The position numbers were made by a program, and so were the translations under genes. A stretch of 64,000 nt of DNA from Leifsonia sp. ku-ls (GTDB taxonomy: Bacteria; Actinomycetota; Actinomycetes; Actinomycetales; Microbacteriaceae). Where the stretch lies: NCBI GenBank assembly GCA_003367665.1, contig QKXI01000007.1, forward strand, positions 186,001-250,000, read 5' to 3'. Positions 49,981 to 61,171 of the stretch are shown here, in pieces (the stretch's first letter is position 1; each line of letters opens with the position of its first letter). The notes under the pieces are model-generated. The model was given only the letters and a program-made list of their open reading frames with translations, was not told where the DNA came from and searched no databases.

Positions 49981-51300
49981 TCAGTGCTGCACGAGGCGCT
50001 CGTACCAGCTGAGGGCGGACTGGTCGGTCAGGCTGGCGACCTGGTCGACCACGACGCGCCGGCGCTGCTCGTCGGTCTCGGCGGTGCGCCAGTCCTCCGC
50101 GAAGCCCGGGTCGAGCTCGGCGGGGCCGCGCTGGTACAGGATGTCGGCGAGCGTGGTGAGGATCTGGCGCTGCTGCGCGTAGATCGGCTGCCGGGTGTTC
50201 CGCGACATGACGAACGTCGCCACGATGCCCTTCAGCACAGCGATCTCGGCGCGGATGCCGGTCGGCACCACGACGTCGGCGCCGAACCGGATCAGGTCCG
50301 CGTGCCCCGCCGACTCCTTGGTGGCGTGCACCGCGGCGTGGGCGAAACGGCCGATGAGCTGGCTGGTCAGGTTCTTGAGGCGCGCCTGCGATCGGCGGGA
50401 GCCGTCCCAGCCGTCGAGCCAGATGTCCATGCTGTCGAGCCGGTCGAACGCGTCGATGAGCTCCTGGTGGCTCACCTCCCCGCCGACCCACTCGTGCATC
50501 GACTCGACGAGGTCTTCGTGGTCGACCCGGCTGCCGAGCGCGGCGACGTCGATGTAGCCGTTCACCACGGCGTCCTCGAAGTCGTGGACGGAGTAGGCGA
50601 TGTCGTCGGAGAGGTCCATCACCTGCGCCTCGATGCAGCGCTGACGCTCCGGGGCGCCGGCGCGCATCCACTCGAAGACCGCGTGGTCGTCGGCGTAGAA
50701 GCCGAACTTGGCCCGACCGCTCGGGTCGGCCACCGACGACGACGCCGGCCACGGGTACTTGCAGCTGGCGTCGAGGCTGGCGCGGGTCAGGTTGAGACCG
50801 TAGAGGCGGCCGTCGCGGCCGAACACCTTCGGCTCCAGCCGGGTCAGCAGCCGCAGCGTCTGCGCGTTGCCCTCGAAGCCGCCGATCTCCTCCGCCCAGG
50901 CGTTGAGCGCGCGCTCGCCGTTGTGACCGAACGGCGGGTGCCCGATGTCATGCGCGAGACAGGCGGTGTCGACGATGTCGGGGTCGAGTCCGAGGCTGTT
51001 GGCCAGCTCCCGGCCCACCTGGGCGACCTCGAGCGAGTGGGTGAGGCGGTTACGCGCGAAGTCGAGGCCGGCGGTCGGACTGAGCACCTGCGTCTTGGCG
51101 GCCAGCCTCCGGAGGGCGCTGGAGTGCAGCAGCCGCGCCCGGTCGCGCGCGAAGTCGCTGCGGCGGTTCGAGTGCTGCTCGGGCAGCCAGCGCTCGCGGT
51201 CGTGCTCGGTGTACCCGGATGCCGCTGCGGCCTCCCGGTCGGCCGAGCCGTCGGTCGTGCCGAGCGTCGAGCGCGTGGTCGCCGCGACGTCATCCACCAC
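49981..51300 (-). CDS. dgt: deoxyguanosinetriphosphate triphosphohydrolase-like protein
   Basis: A 439-aa HD-domain dNTP triphosphohydrolase that cleaves dGTP or other dNTPs to the nucleoside and tripolyphosphate. The HD motif is CLAHDIGHPPFGHNGE (H117, D118) with NRLTHSLEVAQVGR before it and VMDLSDDIAYSVHDFED after. GTG 51300 follows GAGGTGCACAACA and overlaps the dus stop by 11 nt, so the two are coupled. It may limit dNTP pools. Confidence 0.92.
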   Translation of the reverse strand: MVDDVAATTRSTLGTTDGSADREAAAASGYTEHDRERWLPEQHSNRRSDFARDRARLLHSSALRRLAAKTQVLSPTAGLDFARNRLTHSLEVAQVGRELANSLGLDPDIVDTACLAHDIGHPPFGHNGERALNAWAEEIGGFEGNAQTLRLLTRLEPKVFGRDGRLYGLNLTRASLDASCKYPWPASSSVADPSGRAKFGFYADDHAVFEWMRAGAPERQRCIEAQVMDLSDDIAYSVHDFEDAVVNGYIDVAALGSRVDHEDLVESMHEWVGGEVSHQELIDAFDRLDSMDIWLDGWDGSRRSQARLKNLTSQLIGRFAHAAVHATKESAGHADLIRFGADVVVPTGIRAEIAVLKGIVATFVMSRNTRQPIYAQQRQILTTLADILYQRGPAELDPGFAEDWRTAETDEQRRRVVVDQVASLTDQSALSWYERLVQH

Positions 51301-52480
51301 TGTTGTGCACCTCCGCGTCGGCGACCTCGGCGCGCTGGGCGCCGTCGAGGTCGCGGCTCTCGAGCCAGCCGTCGGGCAGTGCCGGACGCTTGGGCGAGCC
51401 GGCGCGGCCGCGCTGGCCCTCCGCCGCCTCGCCCGGGTACTCCTGGTCTGCGTCGAGCGTCGCCAGCAGCTCGTCGAGGTGCTCCAGCGTGTCGACCGTG
51501 GCCAGGCTGGCGCGCAGGTCGCCGCCGACCGGGTAGCCCTTGAAGTACCAGGCGACGTGCTTGCGGATGTCGCGGCAGCCGCGCTCCTCGCTGTCGAAGA
51601 ACTCGACGAGCAGCTCGGCGTGCCGGCGGAAGGTCTGCGCGACCTGGCCGAGGGTCGGGCGCGCCTGCGCTGCCGCCGCCTCCGCCGCGCTGAGCTCGCC
51701 GGCGCGAGCGCGGAACGCCGCCGCGAGGTCGCCGAACAGCCAGGGGCGCCCGAGGCAGCCGCGGCCCACCACGACGCCGTCGCAGCCGGTCTCCTCGACC
51801 ATCCGGATCGCGTCGGCCGCCGACCAGATGTCGCCGTTTCCGAGCACCGGCGTGGAGGTGACCGTCTCTTTCAGCTTCGCGATGGCCGACCAGTCGGCGT
51901 GGCCCGAGTAGAACTCCGCGGCGGTGCGCGCGTGCAGCGCCATCGACGCGACGCCCGCGCCCTCGGCGATGCGCCCCGCCTCCAGGTATGTCAGGTGGTC
52001 GCCATCGATGCCCTTGCGCATCTTGATGGTCAGGGGGATGTCGCCTGCGGCCTTCACCGCGCCCTCGACGATCTCGCGGAACAGCCCGAGCTTCCACGGC
52101 AGAGCCGCGCCGCCGCCCTTGCGGGTGACCTTCGGCACCGGGCAGCCGAAGTTGAGGTCGATGTGGTCGGCGCGGTCTTCGGCCACCAGCATGGTCACCG
52201 CCTCGCGGACCGTCACCGGGTCGACCCCGTACAGCTGGATCGAGCGCGGCGTCTCGGACTCGTGGTGCGTGATGAGCCGCAGCGACTCGGGCGTGCGCTC
52301 GACCAGGGCGCGCGAGGTGATCATCTCGCTGACGTAGAGGCCCGCGCCGAACTCGCGGCACAGCCGGCGGAACGCCGTGTTCGTGATTCCCGCCATGGGA
52401 GCGAGGACCACGGGCACGTCGAGCGCCAGCGGACCGATGGTCAGCTGGGGCGCGTGGCTTAGGGTGGCAGTGGTAGACAT
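51290..52480 (-). CDS. dus: tRNA-dihydrouridine synthase
   Basis: A 396-aa flavoprotein that reduces uridine to dihydrouridine in the tRNA D-loop. Signatures: LAPMAGITNTAFRRLCREFG, IDLNFGCPVPKVTRKGGGAA with active-site C113, VVVGRGCLGRPWLFGDL. It resembles the DusB group. ATG 52480 follows GAGTGAG. The long frame continues upstream antisense to the next gene, so the start at 52480 is decided by the family N-terminus (APMAGITN). Confidence 0.92.
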   Translation of the reverse strand: MSTTATLSHAPQLTIGPLALDVPVVLAPMAGITNTAFRRLCREFGAGLYVSEMITSRALVERTPESLRLITHHESETPRSIQLYGVDPVTVREAVTMLVAEDRADHIDLNFGCPVPKVTRKGGGAALPWKLGLFREIVEGAVKAAGDIPLTIKMRKGIDGDHLTYLEAGRIAEGAGVASMALHARTAAEFYSGHADWSAIAKLKETVTSTPVLGNGDIWSAADAIRMVEETGCDGVVVGRGCLGRPWLFGDLAAAFRARAGELSAAEAAAAQARPTLGQVAQTFRRHAELLVEFFDSEERGCRDIRKHVAWYFKGYPVGGDLRASLATVDTLEHLDELLATLDADQEYPGEAAEGQRGRAGSPKRPALPDGWLESRDLDGAQRAEVADAEVHNSGG

Positions 52481-52513
52481 CTCACTCGATTCTCCCAGAA
52501 AGCGTGCTGAGCT

Positions 52514-53032
52514 ATGGCCGAGAGCCCGGAATCCGTGGATAACTCCCCCGCCGACCGGATTGTGGAGAACGGACGTGCCCGTGTGGCGGCGGACGCCGAG
52601 GCGCGTGGCGTCGACATCCGCATCGTCGAGCGGCCCGCGGCGCGCAGCCTCGAGGAGGCGGCGGCGCTGCTCGGCATCCAGCCGTCCGACATCGTGAAGA
52701 CGCTCGTGGTCAAGCGCAGCGACGACACGTTCGTCTTCGCGCTCGTCCCGGGCGGCCGGAAGATCGCCTGGCCGAAGCTGCGCGGCGTCCTCCAGGTCAA
52801 CAAGCTGCAACTGCCGGACGCCTCGGTCGCCCTCGCCGCCACCGGCTACGAGCGCGGCACGATCACGCCGTTCGGCAGCACCACCGCCTGGCCCGTGATC
52901 GCGGACGCGACCATCCCCGGCCGCACGGTGTCGATGGGCGCCGGCGAGCACGGCTATTCGCTCTTCGTGGACGCCGACGACCTGATCCGCGCCTTCGACG
53001 CCACCGTGGCCGACATCACCGACCCCGAGTAG
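52514..53032 (+). CDS. YbaK/EbsC-type aminoacyl-tRNA deacylase
   Basis: A 172-aa protein of the YbaK/ProX editing domain, which hydrolyses mischarged tRNA (Cys-tRNA-Pro or Ala-tRNA-Pro). Signatures: SLEEAAALLGIQPSDIVKTL, FVFALVPGGRKIAW, GYERGTITPFGSTTAWPVI, MGAGEHGYSLFVDADDL. It diverges from dus with 33 bp between. Cytoplasmic; the substrate specificity is inferred from the family only. Confidence 0.88.
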   Translation: MAESPESVDNSPADRIVENGRARVAADAEARGVDIRIVERPAARSLEEAAALLGIQPSDIVKTLVVKRSDDTFVFALVPGGRKIAWPKLRGVLQVNKLQLPDASVALAATGYERGTITPFGSTTAWPVIADATIPGRTVSMGAGEHGYSLFVDADDLIRAFDATVADITDPE

Positions 53033-53090
53033 CCGCGCTTCGCGCCGGGTGCGCCCGATCGGCGCGCCACGACGCGGATTCGGCGCTGGC

Positions 53091-53231
53091 TCAGGGCATG
53101 GTGCAGGTGTCGCCGTCGCAGACGGCGCCGACGCCGCCGAGCGGCACCAGTGCGGGGCGCGCGGCCGAGGCCGGCTCCGTGACCTCCGCCACGGGCGCCT
53201 CGCCGGCCCCCGCCCCCGGCTCGCCGCTCAC
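53091..53231 (-). CDS. 46-aa ORF coupled to the DsbA-like gene, C-terminal CxxxxC
   Basis: A 46-aa protein starting at GTG 53231, which overlaps the DsbA-type stop (GTGA). Sequence features: an Ala/Pro/Glu-rich N-terminal half (EPGAGAGEAPVAEVTEPASA), then LVPLGGVGAVCDGDTCTMP with two cysteines four residues apart at the very end. Not recognised. It is too short for ordinary gene finding, but the coupling and clean end support translation. A thiol partner of the oxidoreductase, a metal ligand or a peptide precursor are possibilities; none is shown. Confidence 0.5.
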   Translation of the reverse strand: MSGEPGAGAGEAPVAEVTEPASAARPALVPLGGVGAVCDGDTCTMP

Positions 53232-53905
53232 GCGGTCACCGCCGACCGCTCCGACCACACCTGCTCCAGGACCTGCGCGAAGGTCTGCGCGTCCTGGGCT
53301 CCGGAGACGCCGTACTTCCCGTCGATCACGAAGAACGGGACGCCGTTGATGCCGTACTCGACGGCGGTCGACTGGTCGGCGCGCACGTCGGAGAGGTACC
53401 GCTCCGACTCCAGCGCGGCGACGGCCTCGGCCCGGTCGAGCCCGACCTCGGCGGCCAGGTCGGCGAGGTCGTCGATGCGGCCGACGTGGCGGCCCTCGAC
53501 GAAGTAGGCGCGGAACAGGCGCTCCGCCAGCTCCAGCTGCTTGCCGTGCGCCTTCGCGAAGTGGAGCAGCTCGTGCGCCTTCACGGTGTTGGTGTGCTTG
53601 AGGTTGTCGAAGTCGTAGTCCAGGCCGACGGAGGCCGCGATCCCGCTCACCCGCTCCAGCATCTGCTGCACCTGGCCGGCCGGCAGACCCTTGTGCCCGG
53701 CGAGGAAGTCGACCTCGCTCCCGTCGAAGTCGACCGGGGTGTCGGGCGACAGCTCGAAGGAGTGGTACTCGACCTCCACGGCGCGGCCGTCGCCGGAGCC
53801 AGCGAAGAGCCCGCTTCCCGCTTCGAACTTGCGCTTGCCGATGTAGCACCAGGGGCAGGCGATGTCGGACCAGACGTCGATCTTGATGGGTTCGCTCACA
53901 CCCAC
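53228..53905 (-). CDS. DsbA family oxidoreductase (FrnE-like)
   Basis: A 225-aa thioredoxin-fold oxidoreductase. The catalytic pair is CPWC (C17, C20) in DVWSDIACPWCYIG, and the C-terminal cis-Pro loop is INGVPFFVIDGKYGVSGAQD. No signal peptide, so a cytoplasmic FrnE/2-hydroxychromene-isomerase-like thiol role is likely. The start is GTG 53905 (AGGA 7 nt upstream); GTG 53899 would remove two residues. It follows uppS by 23 nt and is coupled to the 46-aa ORF. Confidence 0.88.
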   Translation of the reverse strand: MGVSEPIKIDVWSDIACPWCYIGKRKFEAGSGLFAGSGDGRAVEVEYHSFELSPDTPVDFDGSEVDFLAGHKGLPAGQVQQMLERVSGIAASVGLDYDFDNLKHTNTVKAHELLHFAKAHGKQLELAERLFRAYFVEGRHVGRIDDLADLAAEVGLDRAEAVAALESERYLSDVRADQSTAVEYGINGVPFFVIDGKYGVSGAQDAQTFAQVLEQVWSERSAVTA

Positions 53906-53928
53906 GACAACATCCTGCAGCACTGCAC

Positions 53929-54741
53929 TTATTCCGCGGCCGCCTGGGGCGTGTCGACCGCTCCCCCGAACCGGCGGTTGCGCTGCTGGTACAGCGTCAC
54001 CGCCTCCCACAGGTCGGTGCGGCTGAAGTCGGGCCACAGCGTGTCGAGGAAGACCATCTCGGCGTAGGCGCTCTGCCAGAGCAGGAAGTTGCTGGTGCGC
54101 TGCTCGCCCGAGCTGCGCACGAACAGGTCGACGTCGGGCATGTCGGGCAGGTAGAGGTGGCGTTGGATGGTCTTCTCGCTCACCGCGCTCGGCCGAAGCC
54201 GGCCCGCGGCCACCTCCTCGGCGATGCCCCGCACCGCGTCGGCGATCTCGGTGCGGCCGCCGTAGTTGACGCACATCGTGAGCGTGAGCACGTCGTTGCC
54301 CGCGGTGAGCCGCTCGGCGTACTGGAGCTCCTTGATCACCGACGACCAGAGCCGCGGTTTCCGGCCGGCCCAGCGCACGCGCACGCCCCACTCGTTGAGC
54401 TGGTCGCGTCGGCGGTGCAGCACCTCCCGGTTGAAGCCCATGAGGAACCGCACCTCGTCGGGCGAGCGCTTCCAGTTCTCGGTCGAGAACGCGTACACGC
54501 TGAGGTGTTTGATCCCGGCCTGGATGGCGCCCGCGACCACGTCGAGCAGCGCGGCCTCCCCCGCCCGGTGACCCTCGATCCTGGTCAGGCCCTGGCGGTT
54601 CGCCCAGCGGCCGTTGCCGTCCATGACGATGGCGACGTGCGACGGCACGCTGCCCGCCGGGAATGCGGGAGGGTACACCCCGGTCCAGTCGAGCGGGCGG
54701 TACTCCACCGCGTCCTTGTGCGTGTACGGCTTCGGACTCAT
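53929..54741 (-). CDS. uppS: isoprenyl transferase (undecaprenyl diphosphate synthase family)
   Basis: A 270-aa cis-prenyltransferase that makes the polyprenyl diphosphate carrier for cell wall synthesis. Signatures: [17 protein letters not shown] (catalytic D41), [38 protein letters not shown]. Chain length (C50/C55) is not readable. ATG 54741 overlaps the recO stop (ATGA), so it is translationally coupled; GAAGGCGAGTGG stands before it. Confidence 0.94.
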   Translation of the reverse strand: MSPKPYTHKDAVEYRPLDWTGVYPPAFPAGSVPSHVAIVMDGNGRWANRQGLTRIEGHRAGEAALLDVVAGAIQAGIKHLSVYAFSTENWKRSPDEVRFLMGFNREVLHRRRDQLNEWGVRVRWAGRKPRLWSSVIKELQYAERLTAGNDVLTLTMCVNYGGRTEIADAVRGIAEEVAAGRLRPSAVSEKTIQRHLYLPDMPDVDLFVRSSGEQRTSNFLLWQSAYAEMVFLDTLWPDFSRTDLWEAVTLYQQRNRRFGGAVDTPQAAAE

Positions 54742-55487
54742 CCACTCGCCTTCTGGTCGTCGCTCTCGTGGGCCACGTGCTGGAGCGAGCGCAGGCCGCG
54801 CTCCAGGTGCCACTGGGTGTACGCCGCGACGACGCCGTTGGCGCGGCCGCGGGTGGTCTCCGACGCGGCCTCCGCCGTCTCCCAATCACCGGTCAGCAGG
54901 GCGCCGAGCAGGGCGATGGTGTCCGCGTCGACGCGCGGTGCGCCCTGCGGCGCGCAGTCGTCGCAGACCACCCCGCCGAGCTGGACGACGACGTGCGTGT
55001 GCGGTCCGGGGGCGCCGCAGCGGGAGCAGTCCTGGAAGCTGGGCGCCCATCCGGCGAGCGACAGCGCCCGCAGGAGGTAGGAGTCGAGGGTGAGCCCGGC
55101 GCCGTGCTCGCGGCGCGAGAGCGAGCGCAGCGCCCCGACGAGCAGGAGGTACTGCTGCAGCGACGCCTCGGCGTCGGTCAGCCGGTCGGCCGCCTCCACC
55201 ATCGCGTTGGCCGCGGTGTAGCTGGCGTAGTCGTCGGCGATGAGGGCGCCGTACGCGCCGAGGGTCTCGGCCTGGGTGATGACGTCGAGGCTGCGGCCCT
55301 CGTAGAGCTGAACGTCGGCGACCATGAACGGCTCCAGCCGCGACCCGAACCGGGACGCCGTGCGCCGGACGCCCTTCGCGACCGCCCGGATCTTGCCGTG
55401 CTGCCGGCTGAGCATGGTGACGATGCGGTCGGCTTCCCCCAGCTTGTGGGTGCGCAGCACGACGGCTTCATCACGGTAGACAGGCAC
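54738..55487 (-). CDS. recO: DNA repair protein RecO
   Basis: A 249-aa recombination mediator that anneals DNA and loads RecA with RecR. An OB-fold N-terminus ([20 protein letters not shown]) and a zinc site of four cysteines, C154/C157 (DCSRCG) and C175/C178 (CDDC). GTG 55487 is the start; a 59-bp divergent region separates it from the TRIC-type channel gene. It is first in recO-uppS-DsbA. Confidence 0.93.
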   Translation of the reverse strand: MPVYRDEAVVLRTHKLGEADRIVTMLSRQHGKIRAVAKGVRRTASRFGSRLEPFMVADVQLYEGRSLDVITQAETLGAYGALIADDYASYTAANAMVEAADRLTDAEASLQQYLLLVGALRSLSRREHGAGLTLDSYLLRALSLAGWAPSFQDCSRCGAPGPHTHVVVQLGGVVCDDCAPQGAPRVDADTIALLGALLTGDWETAEAASETTRGRANGVVAAYTQWHLERGLRSLQHVAHESDDQKASG

Positions 55488-55546
55488 ACTCCAGTATCGC
55501 GCGCTCCGCTGACAACCCGGAGCCGCGCAGATGGTACATATGGTGA

Positions 55547-56305
55547 GTGAGCACGACCGCCGCCCTCTCCATCCCGCTGTGGGGCGACCTCATCGCCGTC
55601 GGCGTCGGCAGCCTGCAGGGGGCCATGTTCGCCTCCGGGTTCCGCGACCGCCGGCTCGACCTGCTCGGCGTGGCGATCATCGGCGTGGCCACGGGCGTCG
55701 GCGGCGGCCTCCTCCGCGACCTGTTGCTCAACGTGACGCCGGTGGCGCTGCAGTCGAACTGGTACCTGCCGATCACGGTCGTCTCCGCGCTGCTCGGGAT
55801 GCTGCTGATCCGCCTGTTCCGCCGGCTCGACCCGGTGATCACCTTCCTCGACGCGCTCACCATCGGGCTGTTCGGCGCGATCGGCGCCAGCAAGGCGCTC
55901 GCGCTCGGCCTGCCGGAGGTGCCGGCGGTGTTCGTCGGGGTGGTCGCCGCGGTCGGCGGCTCGATCCTGCGCGACGTGCTGCTCAACCTCCCGATCGCGC
56001 TCATGCACGTCGGCTCGCTCTACGCGGTCGCCGCGGGCGCGGGCACGATCGTGCTCGTCCTGATGATCGACCTGGGCGTGCCGCTCACGGTCGCCGCGAT
56101 CGTGTGCGTGGTCGTGACGCTGGTCATCCGGCTGCTCGCGGTGCGGTTCGGGTGGAGCCTGCCGGAGCAGCGCGAGCTCGGCCGCATCCCCACCCCGCGC
56201 TGGATGGCCTTCGCCCGCCGCCCGAGCGCCTCCCGCACCGCCGAGCGCACCGACACCGGGGCGATCCCGCGATATCGGATCGACAAGCCGGGCGACCCCG
56301 ACTGA
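55547..56305 (+). CDS. trimeric intracellular cation channel family protein
   Basis: A 252-aa membrane protein of the TRIC/UPF0126 (YicG-like) family with seven predicted helices in two repeated halves: [33 protein letters not shown] and the second copy [27 protein letters not shown]. The GG(G/S)xLRDxLLN motif binds lipid or lines the pore. A cytoplasmic basic tail follows. GTG 55547 lies 8 nt after a TACATAT -10, suggesting a leaderless mRNA. Confidence 0.9.
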   Translation: MSTTAALSIPLWGDLIAVGVGSLQGAMFASGFRDRRLDLLGVAIIGVATGVGGGLLRDLLLNVTPVALQSNWYLPITVVSALLGMLLIRLFRRLDPVITFLDALTIGLFGAIGASKALALGLPEVPAVFVGVVAAVGGSILRDVLLNLPIALMHVGSLYAVAAGAGTIVLVLMIDLGVPLTVAAIVCVVVTLVIRLLAVRFGWSLPEQRELGRIPTPRWMAFARRPSASRTAERTDTGAIPRYRIDKPGDPD

Positions 56306-56327
56306 TCGACGGCGGCCTGGTGGACGC

Positions 56328-56363
56328 GACACGCCGCCGCGGCCGGCGCCGCGGCGGCGTGTC
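56328..56363. terminator. bidirectional terminator between the TRIC-type gene and leuA
   Basis: A perfect 16-bp stem, GACACGCCGCCGCGGC and its complement, around a 4-nt loop. It lies 22 nt past the TRIC stop and 22 nt past the leuA stop, which converge. Confidence 0.8.
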
Positions 56364-56384
56364 ATGCCTCGAGAGAGCGGAGCG

Positions 56385-58226
<1,842 letters not shown>

Positions 58227-58242
<16 letters not shown>

Positions 58243-58268
58243 CAGCTAAGGAGGAGCAGACCGTACAC
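58227..58268 (-). CDS. leuA leader peptide, 13 codons with four consecutive Leu
   Basis: GTG TAC GGT CTG CTC CTC CTT, then seven codons ending TAG: the peptide is MYGLLLLSCRDES. Leu codons occupy 58248-58259. It is followed by a hairpin whose first arm overlaps the end of the leader. Leu-rich leaders before leuA are known in actinobacteria. No Shine-Dalgarno; TACCCT upstream (about 58275) would put the transcription start at the GTG, so it may be leaderless. Confidence 0.65.
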
Positions 58269-58367
58269 AGCACCGAGGGTACCACGCGCGGTCGCCCACG
58301 TGCCCGACGAGGGTGTCCGCCGGGCCGTTCCGGGTGTTTCGTGGGAGGCCGAGGAAGGGAAGGCGGC

Positions 58368-58688
58368 ATGGTGCCCGAGCGGATCCAGCTCTCCCGCCGC
58401 AAGGGATGGCGCAAGCCGGCCGACACAGTCGTGGTCGCCCGGCCCACCCGCTGGGGCAACCCGTTCCCCGTCGCCGAGCTGGGTCGGGAGCGGGCGATCG
58501 CGGCATTCCGCTCGATGCTCGGCGACCCGGACGCGCGCGCCGCCCACCGCTACCCGGAGCCGGAAGAGATCGTCGCGCGGCTCGCGGGGCACATCCTGGC
58601 GTGCTGGTGCCCGCTCGATCAGCCCTGCCATGCCGACGTGCTGCTCGAGGTCGCGAACGGGCGCGCGCCGGCGGCGCCCGGCGCCTAG
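58368..58688 (+). CDS. DUF4326 domain-containing protein
   Basis: A 106-aa protein. The DUF4326 motif begins PTRWGNPFPVAELGRERAIA and ends LACWCPLDQPCHADVLLEVA with three Cys and one His that may bind a metal. The family is widespread in phages and bacteria and has no known function. ATG 58368 follows GAAGGCGGC; a 9-residue N-terminal extension from 58341 is possible. It converges on the MprF-like gene with 4 nt of overlap. Confidence 0.75.
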   Translation: MVPERIQLSRRKGWRKPADTVVVARPTRWGNPFPVAELGRERAIAAFRSMLGDPDARAAHRYPEPEEIVARLAGHILACWCPLDQPCHADVLLEVANGRAPAAPGA

Positions 58689-61171
58689 CCGCGCCCGCGG
58701 ACGAACGACGCCGCCTGCGCGACCGAGAGCCCGGGGAGGTAGGCGCGCACCAGCGCGAGGCCGATCGCCGGCAGCGCGACCGGGTCGGGGTAGGCCATGA
58801 TCAGCGGGTGCAGCTCCGGCTGGAACTTCTGCTTGAACTTCAGCAGCGACCGGAACCCGTACACCGGCTCCAGCGACGAGCTGAGGAAGCCGAGGAGGCG
58901 GTCCATCGTGTCCCTGTCGTCCTCCGGGGTCGTCGCGGTGTGCGCCAGCGGGGCGGCCGAGAGCGACATGAACTCGATGCCGTCCTCCTTCATCCGCGTG
59001 GCGGCCTCGGCGATGAGGAACTCCATCACGCCGTTGATGCTGTCGGGACGGCGGCGCATGAAGTCGAGCGTCCAGCCGACCACGATGCCGTCGCGGAAGG
59101 TCGGCAGCCAACTGGTCACCGCCTCCACCCGGCCGTGCTCGTCGATCGCGAGCATGAGCCGCACCTCCGGGTCGCGCAGCTCGTCCAGGCCGCCCAGGGT
59201 GAAGCCCATCTCGGGCAGGTCCTTCTCCGCCACCCACTGCTCCGAGATGTCGGAGAGCTGGACGGTCGTGGTCAGCGGGAGGGCGGCGAAGCTGGTCCAC
59301 TCCGAGCGGATGCCCGCGCGCTGCGCACGGTTGATGGACGAGCGCACGTCCTGCCACTTCTTGCCGGTGGTCGCCCACAGCTGCGGCCGGATCACCGTCT
59401 CCTCCGCGACCGTCATGGTCGACCAACCGAGGCGCTCGAACAGCGGCGTGTAGTGCGCGTCCACGCTGTAGAACACCGGGATCCAGCCGTTGTCGTCGCA
59501 GAACCGGGCGAAGCGCTGGATGACGTCGTCGTGCGGCCCGGGAGCGCCGAACGGCCCGCCCGTGGTGAGGGCGACGCGGCCCTCGACCCGGTAGGCGATC
59601 GCGCCGCCGCCCACGGGGTCGAACCAGTACGCGTTGCCCGGCCAGGTGGCCATGAAGGAGATCGCGTCTCCCCCGCCGCGGTGCAGCAGCGTGCGCACGT
59701 GCGCCGCGTCGCCGCTCGTCCGGCGGCGGAGGCCGCGATCGAGCATGGCCGGGATCGCACCGACGATCGCGACGAGCCAGAACACGGTTCCGATGTTGTG
59801 GTAGACGATCGTCGCCAACGGCGTGGTCGGTAGGTACTCGACCGGCTCCCTGCGCAGGAAGCTGACCGGGACGAAGCGCTCCAGCACGTCGTCGAGCAGG
59901 TCGCCGATCTCCACCGGACGGGTGAAGCCCGTGTCCTTCTGCAGCCAGCCGACGAGCACGTACATCGCGATCAGTCCGACGCCGGTGCCGAGCAGCAGCA
60001 GCACATAGCGGCGCACGGCGCGCATCGACGGCATGACCGTGAAGTGGCGCCGGACCACCACCAGCAGCACCGCCATCGCCAGCGGCACCAGAGTGGAGAG
60101 CCCGAGGATGAACGTGATCTCCCAGTACCGCGGCGAGACCACGGGACGCGGCGACGCGATCGGCAGGATGCCGAAGTACAGCGCGGACAGCAGGGCGAGC
60201 AGCCCGTTCACCGCGACCGCCAGCCAGACGGCGAAGCGCCGCCCGCGCAGCAGACCGTAGGCCGCGACGAGCAGCAGCAGGAGGGGCAGCACCGACAGCA
60301 GCACGGGCCCGAGGCCGTTGATCCGCTCCAGCGTGAGGTCACGCACGCATGACCGGGTGACGGCGAACGCCTGGCAGCGCTGGATGACCTCGGTCGCGCT
60401 CGGCGTTTCGTTGCTGAACAGCAGCCCGATCGGCGAAAGCATCCCGTACCGGGTGGAGCCGAGGAGGCCGATGACCGGGCCGAGCGCGGTGATGGTCAGC
60501 GCCGACGCGAGCAGCACCCGGATCTCGTGGTGGGAGCTGCGCAGCCAACCCGCCGTCACGCGCTCCTGCCGCAGCAGCGGCCCGAGGCCGAGACCGGTGA
60601 GCACCGCGAGCAGGCGGTAGAGGTCGGACGGCAGCCCGGAGTACAGCAGGTACATGATCGCGATGAGCAGGGTGATGACGCGGATGCGGCGCCGCCACAG
60701 CGTCCCGGCAAAGGCGCTCGCGGTCATGATCGTGCCGCCGATCGCCGTGAACACGTCCAGCACGAGCAGGCCGTGCACGTTGCGCGCCCACAGCTCGCCG
60801 ACGTCGTTCGCGATCACCTGCACGACGGCGCCGACGACGATGCCGACCGCGGCCGTCCCGAAGAAGGCGAGAGCGGTGCGCCAGGTGCCCATCAGCCGCT
60901 CCGACGCGCCCACCAGCACGACCGTGAGCACGAGCACCACGATCAGCTCGAACAGGTCGTCGGTGAACAGCACCGCCGTGAACGGGGACCACCAGTGGCC
61001 GTCGATCAGCTGGATCGCGCCGGCTCCGACCCAGCCGCGCAGCGGTCGGTGCGGCCCGCGCAGCGGACCGGTGGCGAGCGCCAGCACCAGGATGAGCAGG
61101 GTCACCCCGGTCGTGAACGGGTGCTGCCGGACGAGCGAGCCGGCCCGGGTGAGCACGGCACGGACGTTCAC
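58685..61171 (-). CDS. membrane protein with C-terminal DUF2156 domain (MprF-like aminoacyl-lipid synthase)
   Basis: An 828-aa protein. About 12-14 membrane helices in the N-terminal 500 residues, then a cytoplasmic DUF2156/GNAT-like domain: DAISFMATWPGNAYWFDPVG, FGAPGPHDDVIQRFARFCDD, KWQDVRSSINRAQRAGI, GVMEFLIAEAATRMKEDGIE and LKFKQKFQPELHP. This is the architecture of MprF-type aminoacyl-tRNA:phosphatidylglycerol transferases; the amino acid is unknown. The GTG start overlaps the esterase stop (GTGA), so the two are translationally coupled. Confidence 0.85.
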   Translation of the reverse strand: MNVRAVLTRAGSLVRQHPFTTGVTLLILVLALATGPLRGPHRPLRGWVGAGAIQLIDGHWWSPFTAVLFTDDLFELIVVLVLTVVLVGASERLMGTWRTALAFFGTAAVGIVVGAVVQVIANDVGELWARNVHGLLVLDVFTAIGGTIMTASAFAGTLWRRRIRVITLLIAIMYLLYSGLPSDLYRLLAVLTGLGLGPLLRQERVTAGWLRSSHHEIRVLLASALTITALGPVIGLLGSTRYGMLSPIGLLFSNETPSATEVIQRCQAFAVTRSCVRDLTLERINGLGPVLLSVLPLLLLLVAAYGLLRGRRFAVWLAVAVNGLLALLSALYFGILPIASPRPVVSPRYWEITFILGLSTLVPLAMAVLLVVVRRHFTVMPSMRAVRRYVLLLLGTGVGLIAMYVLVGWLQKDTGFTRPVEIGDLLDDVLERFVPVSFLRREPVEYLPTTPLATIVYHNIGTVFWLVAIVGAIPAMLDRGLRRRTSGDAAHVRTLLHRGGGDAISFMATWPGNAYWFDPVGGGAIAYRVEGRVALTTGGPFGAPGPHDDVIQRFARFCDDNGWIPVFYSVDAHYTPLFERLGWSTMTVAEETVIRPQLWATTGKKWQDVRSSINRAQRAGIRSEWTSFAALPLTTTVQLSDISEQWVAEKDLPEMGFTLGGLDELRDPEVRLMLAIDEHGRVEAVTSWLPTFRDGIVVGWTLDFMRRRPDSINGVMEFLIAEAATRMKEDGIEFMSLSAAPLAHTATTPEDDRDTMDRLLGFLSSSLEPVYGFRSLLKFKQKFQPELHPLIMAYPDPVALPAIGLALVRAYLPGLSVAQAASFVRGRG

